From Tomocerus qinae (Eukaryota > Arthropoda > Collembola > Entomobryomorpha > Tomoceridae): a DNA stretch of 64,000 bases. The notes beneath the pieces are model-generated. The model was not told the origin of the DNA, did not search any database, and was given only the letters and a program-made list of their open reading frames with translations. Positions 59,501 to 64,000 of this stretch are shown here, one piece after another. A program made the position numbers and the translations under genes. Every line of letters begins with the position of its first letter. Position 1 is the first letter of the stretch. The stretch is from positions 16,834,513 to 16,898,512 of the forward strand of contig CM034547.1 of NCBI GenBank assembly GCA_020055645.1, given 5' to 3'.

Positions 59501-62500
59501 AAAACCATTTAGTAAAGTTTCAGCTCAAGTCTATAACTATGTATGGCTATATACTGTGTATTTATAGCTATATAGAAGTAAATAGGGAAACTTGCCATTA
59601 CTTACTTACTACTCCAAGATAACATTTACATTAGAGTTTGGAATATTTATAATCATATATACATAAAATAGTATCGCACAATTCACACACAATTATATAG
59701 TATAGAGGATGCCAAACCAAACAAAAGCACGCTAAAATTGACAATAACAAAGGGGAACGAAATCCTGAGCACGGCTTGTAAAGAGGAGAAATATTAAGTG
59801 CTATGCACACAGAGATAACTTATCTTTTCCGCTAAAGCCATCATCCACCACATTACACTATCGGCTATTCTTTTTATCCGTATCATTCACATTCGCATAT
59901 TCCACCTTCATTCATTACTTTGTTTGACTTACATTCAGGATCACATCGCTCAGTTCAACTCGTACAGTCTAATATTACTATCGTAAAACTTGATTCAGGA
60001 CATAAACTACAATAAACTCTGACGTGACGGGCCATTCTGCTGAAATGGAAATTAATTCCATGTGCGATATGCAAGAATTCAACCAACCATATAAGCATGG
60101 AGAAAACCAACATCACTGTTAGCACCATAAAATTAACTGCAGTAACTACAGAGTAAGTCAGGTTGAGTTGACACCACACAGGCATTTGTGTCAACACACG
60201 CAACTTGAAACTTAAATGGGCTACTTATGCATTCTCTACACTAAAACCCATGCCAAATGCATAAAGTCCAAACAAAACTCACATCAGCCACACATACACT
60301 GTTTATACACAGATAGAATCGGGATACAATTACATATAGGATTTATGCATACACAAAAACATCAATATATCTAAATTATACTTAGACTCAACCTACAGAC
60401 ACATATTATATTTCACTAGTCACTCAGGTCAAGTGAAATTGCCTACGCAGTGCTTCATTGCATCATAAGTAGATCTAGCCTCTACTTACCTTGATGTTCC
60501 ATATATAGAATATTCACAAATATCCTTAATCCTTATTAGCCTGGCTTTGTTATCTTAATGTTCTTGACATAATCTTAGATCTGCTGTGCAAACTTAAATA
60601 TGACAGCCAAAACAAATTAACCTCTGCATTCTTACAATAATTAACAAAATCGACTATAAACTATTATCATTATTTAATATATAAAAACACTTGTACAGTC
60701 AGAAATTATAATTGGCGAAATATATTTCCAGATGTTTTGCATTTATAAGTTTTTTTCTTGTCCAGAGTCCAGATTACTTTAAAAGTTCAATAATTTGCTT
60801 TCTGTATATGCATCCATAACTTCATAACCCACAGGGTTTTAATTCAAATTGAAAGTTTTACTGCTAGCGTTTTTTAATATGGTGCAATGCAGCAAATGAC
60901 ATGAAAAAGTGCAGAATATTAACTAGGAATCTAGGCTTTTGGCTAGTCATTTTAGAATTGTTTTTATTGTCCAATCCATAAACAAAATTGATTGTGGCCT
61001 GCATTCCTTTTCTCTGGAATTATTAAATTACTGCAACGAGCCAAGTCTCCAAGATAAGGTTTGCCCGGATTAGAAATACAGGATTGTTTGGCGTATGCAG
61101 TAAAACTGTCGATGAGAAGAAAGAAACAGTAGATTGTAGAAAATGTAACTGGAGAGTAGCGGAGGGATTGTGAGTTGCCGGGCAGGGCAACGAGGCCAGG
61201 CCACCGTGTCATGGACACTATACACACGTGTAAACGTGACGAGATATTCTGGACTCAACCTCTTTCTGATCTGAGATTTGGTCGAGGAATGAAAAAAAGA
61301 TTTCGTGCATGCAAATCAAGAAGTGGTGTGCCTACCTTCAGACCACCAGGTGAGTTTACAATCATCCAGCAATGAAGAATTGACGTTATGCCGAAGGGAC
61401 ACACATTGATTCCAGAAGCTTAAACAAAACCTGCCGACTCACCATGTTTCCATTACAAAATCAAGAACTCCGCAAACCTCATCATCCTTACGTAGCGTTA
61501 AAACACAATAGCATCCGCTTCCTTACAATTTCTAGGTCATTATGAGAGAAATTCATTGAATTACACGGACTAATGATTCCAAAATACATTTTTCTTGTGA
61601 TTTGCTACAACTTGCCTTGCTCGACCTATCAAAACCTAGCTGGAACGTGAAACGATGTGCATAGATAGAAGAGTTCTACGACACTAATCATAAATGACTC
61701 AAGTATTAAATGTTTACAGTAACAATAAAACTTTTCTGAAAAAACTATCATGATTCCAACACATCGTGGCTAAGATCAACTCAAAGCCAAGTTATTAGTA
61801 CCTTAGTCGTTGACCATGCACTTTTCCAAGTAATAAAACGAAATTACAATGCACACAATTTTCCTGTGTGTTTTGAATGGTTGAGAGAAGTTTGAGGAAG
61901 AGGTGTGACGAGAGTGAGTGACCTAAACATCCGGCTTGGCTTAAGTCATTTCGGTTTTCCATTCTTAAATTTACAAAAGCCAACAAACGACAAACATAAT
62001 ATCTTTCTATAGAAAACAAGACAGTAAAGTCCGGCCCAGCCTTCGCTAGAAACCCATATGGACCAGAAAGAAGACTTAAATACAGTCATTATATCATTAG
62101 CATTGGAGTTACTAGATAGATAGAAGATAGACGGAGGATGAGCTGACTGAAGGGAAACTGAAGAACGTGTGACAATAGATGTAATGTTGCCGGTTCTGAA
62201 AAGAGAACTGAACCAAGTGAGATTGCATAGAGTAAGGCCGATACAGGTGTTAGTCTTAGCAGGTGGTCTTTAGTGTGCAATGGACATGGAATAAAATTTA
62301 GAGAAAACTCCCTGCCAGGATGAACCTCCATTCTGATCGCCGACCAACAATATTCCTCAACCCATGAACAATAGAGCTCTAATAAATTCTTCACTGGGAA
62401 GGAAAGCTCAAAGCAATAGAGCCCCAGCATGTTCGTCCCATAGTGCACCAGTTGACACCACCAACTCCAAATGGTGTTAATCAACTTCCAAAACTTTCAA

Positions 62501-64000
62501 ACGCTAAATATCAACAACAAAAGTCTTTTCTCCTCGCTTGCAGTTACTCTTGAATGTGATTTAAAATTCTCTTTTAAAACTCTAATGGCTACAAAGTATC
62601 TGTGAAATGCACTTAGATTTTAAAAGAGCAAAGAACTATTATTGTGAACCTAAAATCCTATTTTGTCTGTACTATTTCAAAATGTCTTATGATATCATCT
62701 CCGCCTCTTTTCCTTTGGGAATCTTTCAATTCAATGAATGATATTTTCCGACAAAATTATTCCTACACGTATAATATTTGTAATCTTTTCATCCATAGAT
62801 TTACCTGAGAGAAAACTACTTGAGTAACAACGTAGACATGGAGTTAGGTAGTCATAAAAATAAATAGGCAGCTCTAACTTAAAAGCGGAACTTCAGTTAC
62901 TATTAAAGATAAAGTCCGGTTTTCGGTTAGAACTTATTTGATCCTGTATGTACTTACATACAGTAAAGTACTGATAAATCAAGTACAGATGAGTTCCTGA
63001 TAGAGAAAATCTATGGTTATTGTCAGTTTGTTGCATGGCGTATCTAATTCTATACTAGATTCATATCGTAGATCCGTGCATTTGGATTTTCACCAACATA
63101 AAATACAAACTGATGGGATTTGATCAAATCTTGTAATAATGTAAACTCTATTAATTTGCTGTATACTCGTATATAAAAGGACTAATCTAAGAAACTTATC
63201 ATTTTATATGTATACACGATGTAAAATCTAAACCTGGATGCGTACAAGCCATAATACTTATAAATTACATAGACACTTGCTTGCATATAAAATATAATAT
63301 GCATGTAAGTAATGTACATAAAAGCAATGTAAAAAGATGTTATCATTTATATTGTTATATCTATATCGTTACTTATGATATTAATAATAATATCAGTAAT
63401 ATATGGTGAGTCGTTTTCTCTGCATCTAACTAATCTATCGTTTTGATCTATTCTCTCCTACCAAACTACCCTTCCGATTGAAGAGGCAAAGCATAACACA
63501 ATTAAAGTTCTACAAAGAAGCTCTTGACGATGTCTATGTGTTGGATTTCCACGTGGAAAAATCATCTTGATTGTTAATAATTTCCCATTGCCATGTCTGT
63601 CGGTATGATGATGAGACTACGATAGCGAATGCCTAAATACAATGGAACGCTGTTTAAGTTATCTATATATTACATTATGTTATTATTACATCACATAACG
63701 AGAATATTCAGATGGAACACACAACTAACTCTGTCGGTGTCTTACAATCGAACCTACTATGAAAAAGAAATGCTATATGTGTAAATCTAGGTAAATTAAA
63801 GAGTTAGTAAGCATTTAGTATTTCTTATTGATATGTGCATTTAGTAATAATACATGTAGCTACCTATGTACAATTACAGAGAGCAAACATTTAAAAGAAT
63901 CCTAACATAGTAGTAGTAGTAATAGAACAATAAAGTTGACTTATTACTATATAGTTTTTACTGCATAGCCTATTAGGCTACATAGACACAATACAAAGAT
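50536..64000. other. Upstream flank of nkd, no supported gene
   Basis: AT-rich with scattered short frames (largest 131 codons at 62089-62484, minus) that lack recognisable domains. It holds a perfect 18-bp palindrome CATTGCATGCATGCAATG at 53158-53175, simple repeats (TGAG/CTGA runs near 51010, TAG runs near 63910) and the GC-rich island listed separately. It probably includes the 5' UTR and distal control sequences of nkd. Confidence 0.5.
53830..54175. promoter_or_regulatory. Relatively GC-rich island with TCF-like and Helper-like sites
   Basis: Stands out from the AT-rich flank about 3.4 kb upstream of nkd exon 1. It holds CCTTTGAA (54111-54118), fitting the TCF/LEF consensus, and TGGCGGC (54047-54053), the complement of GCCGCCA, which fits the fly TCF Helper consensus GCCGCCR. 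Fly nkd enhancers are known to use this pairing. Activity here is inferred. Confidence 0.35.

Noticed and set aside
62089..62484. 131-codon minus-strand frame, Leu-rich
   Set aside because: No domain, no splice context, and composition typical of chance in AT-rich DNA.
1..64000. CRISPR arrays, rRNA, tRNA, bacterial operons
   Set aside because: None seen; introns and gene families show a eukaryotic nuclear region.

Overview
The window is AT-rich animal nuclear DNA, most likely from an insect. Its genes have many short exons with GT/AG introns, mostly 60-150 bp in the compact genes. It carries an arthropod-style SmydA gene and a Drosophila-type naked cuticle (nkd) N-terminus. I cannot fix the order or species from sequence alone. 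There are five host genes and one large DNA transposon. No bacterial features, rRNA, tRNA or CRISPR array were seen.

Left part (1-21.4 kb), gene-dense: the 3' part of VPS8 (+, 1-4836), a CORVET endosomal tethering subunit, lies tail-to-tail with a complete PIKfyve/FAB1 (-, 5880-13608), the endosomal PI3P 5-kinase. A spacer of about 2.8 kb holds two long inverted repeats (14923-15208 and 15604-15880) and a hairpin. Next come a SET/MYND (SmydA-type) gene (+, 16444-18934) and, convergent with it, a predicted RNA ligase-like nucleotidyltransferase (-, 19354-21361) with a KANGE motif.

Middle part (24.3-50.5 kb): a complete nkd gene on the minus strand, in four exons over 26 kb (50460-50535, 32100-32275, 25997-26104, 24337-25599). 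Its first intron (about 18 kb) contains a 10.4-kb CMC/CACTA-like transposon (34316-44741). The element's four genes form two divergent blocks. To the left are a transposase with a SAM domain and C2H2 fingers (two frameshifts) and a companion gene (two in-frame stops) whose start overlaps the transposase stop. To the right are a small acidic/basic protein and an intact DEDDy 3'-5' exonuclease of the RNase D/EXD1 kind with a CCHC knuckle and a basic tail. The element is studded with palindromes centred on AGTACT. The long intron of the exonuclease gene is an array of alternating inverted repeats. This element is the best candidate for an undescribed system: a transposon carrying an EXD1-like nuclease that stays open while its transposase decays.

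Right part (50.5-64 kb): upstream flank of nkd, with no protein gene I can support. A relatively GC-rich island near 53.8-54.2 kb contains a TCF-type site and a Helper-type site 57 bp apart, which is notable because nkd is a Wnt/Wingless target in flies.

All gene models were assembled by hand from splice sites with consistent reading phase. Domain names come from motif recognition, not from a search.
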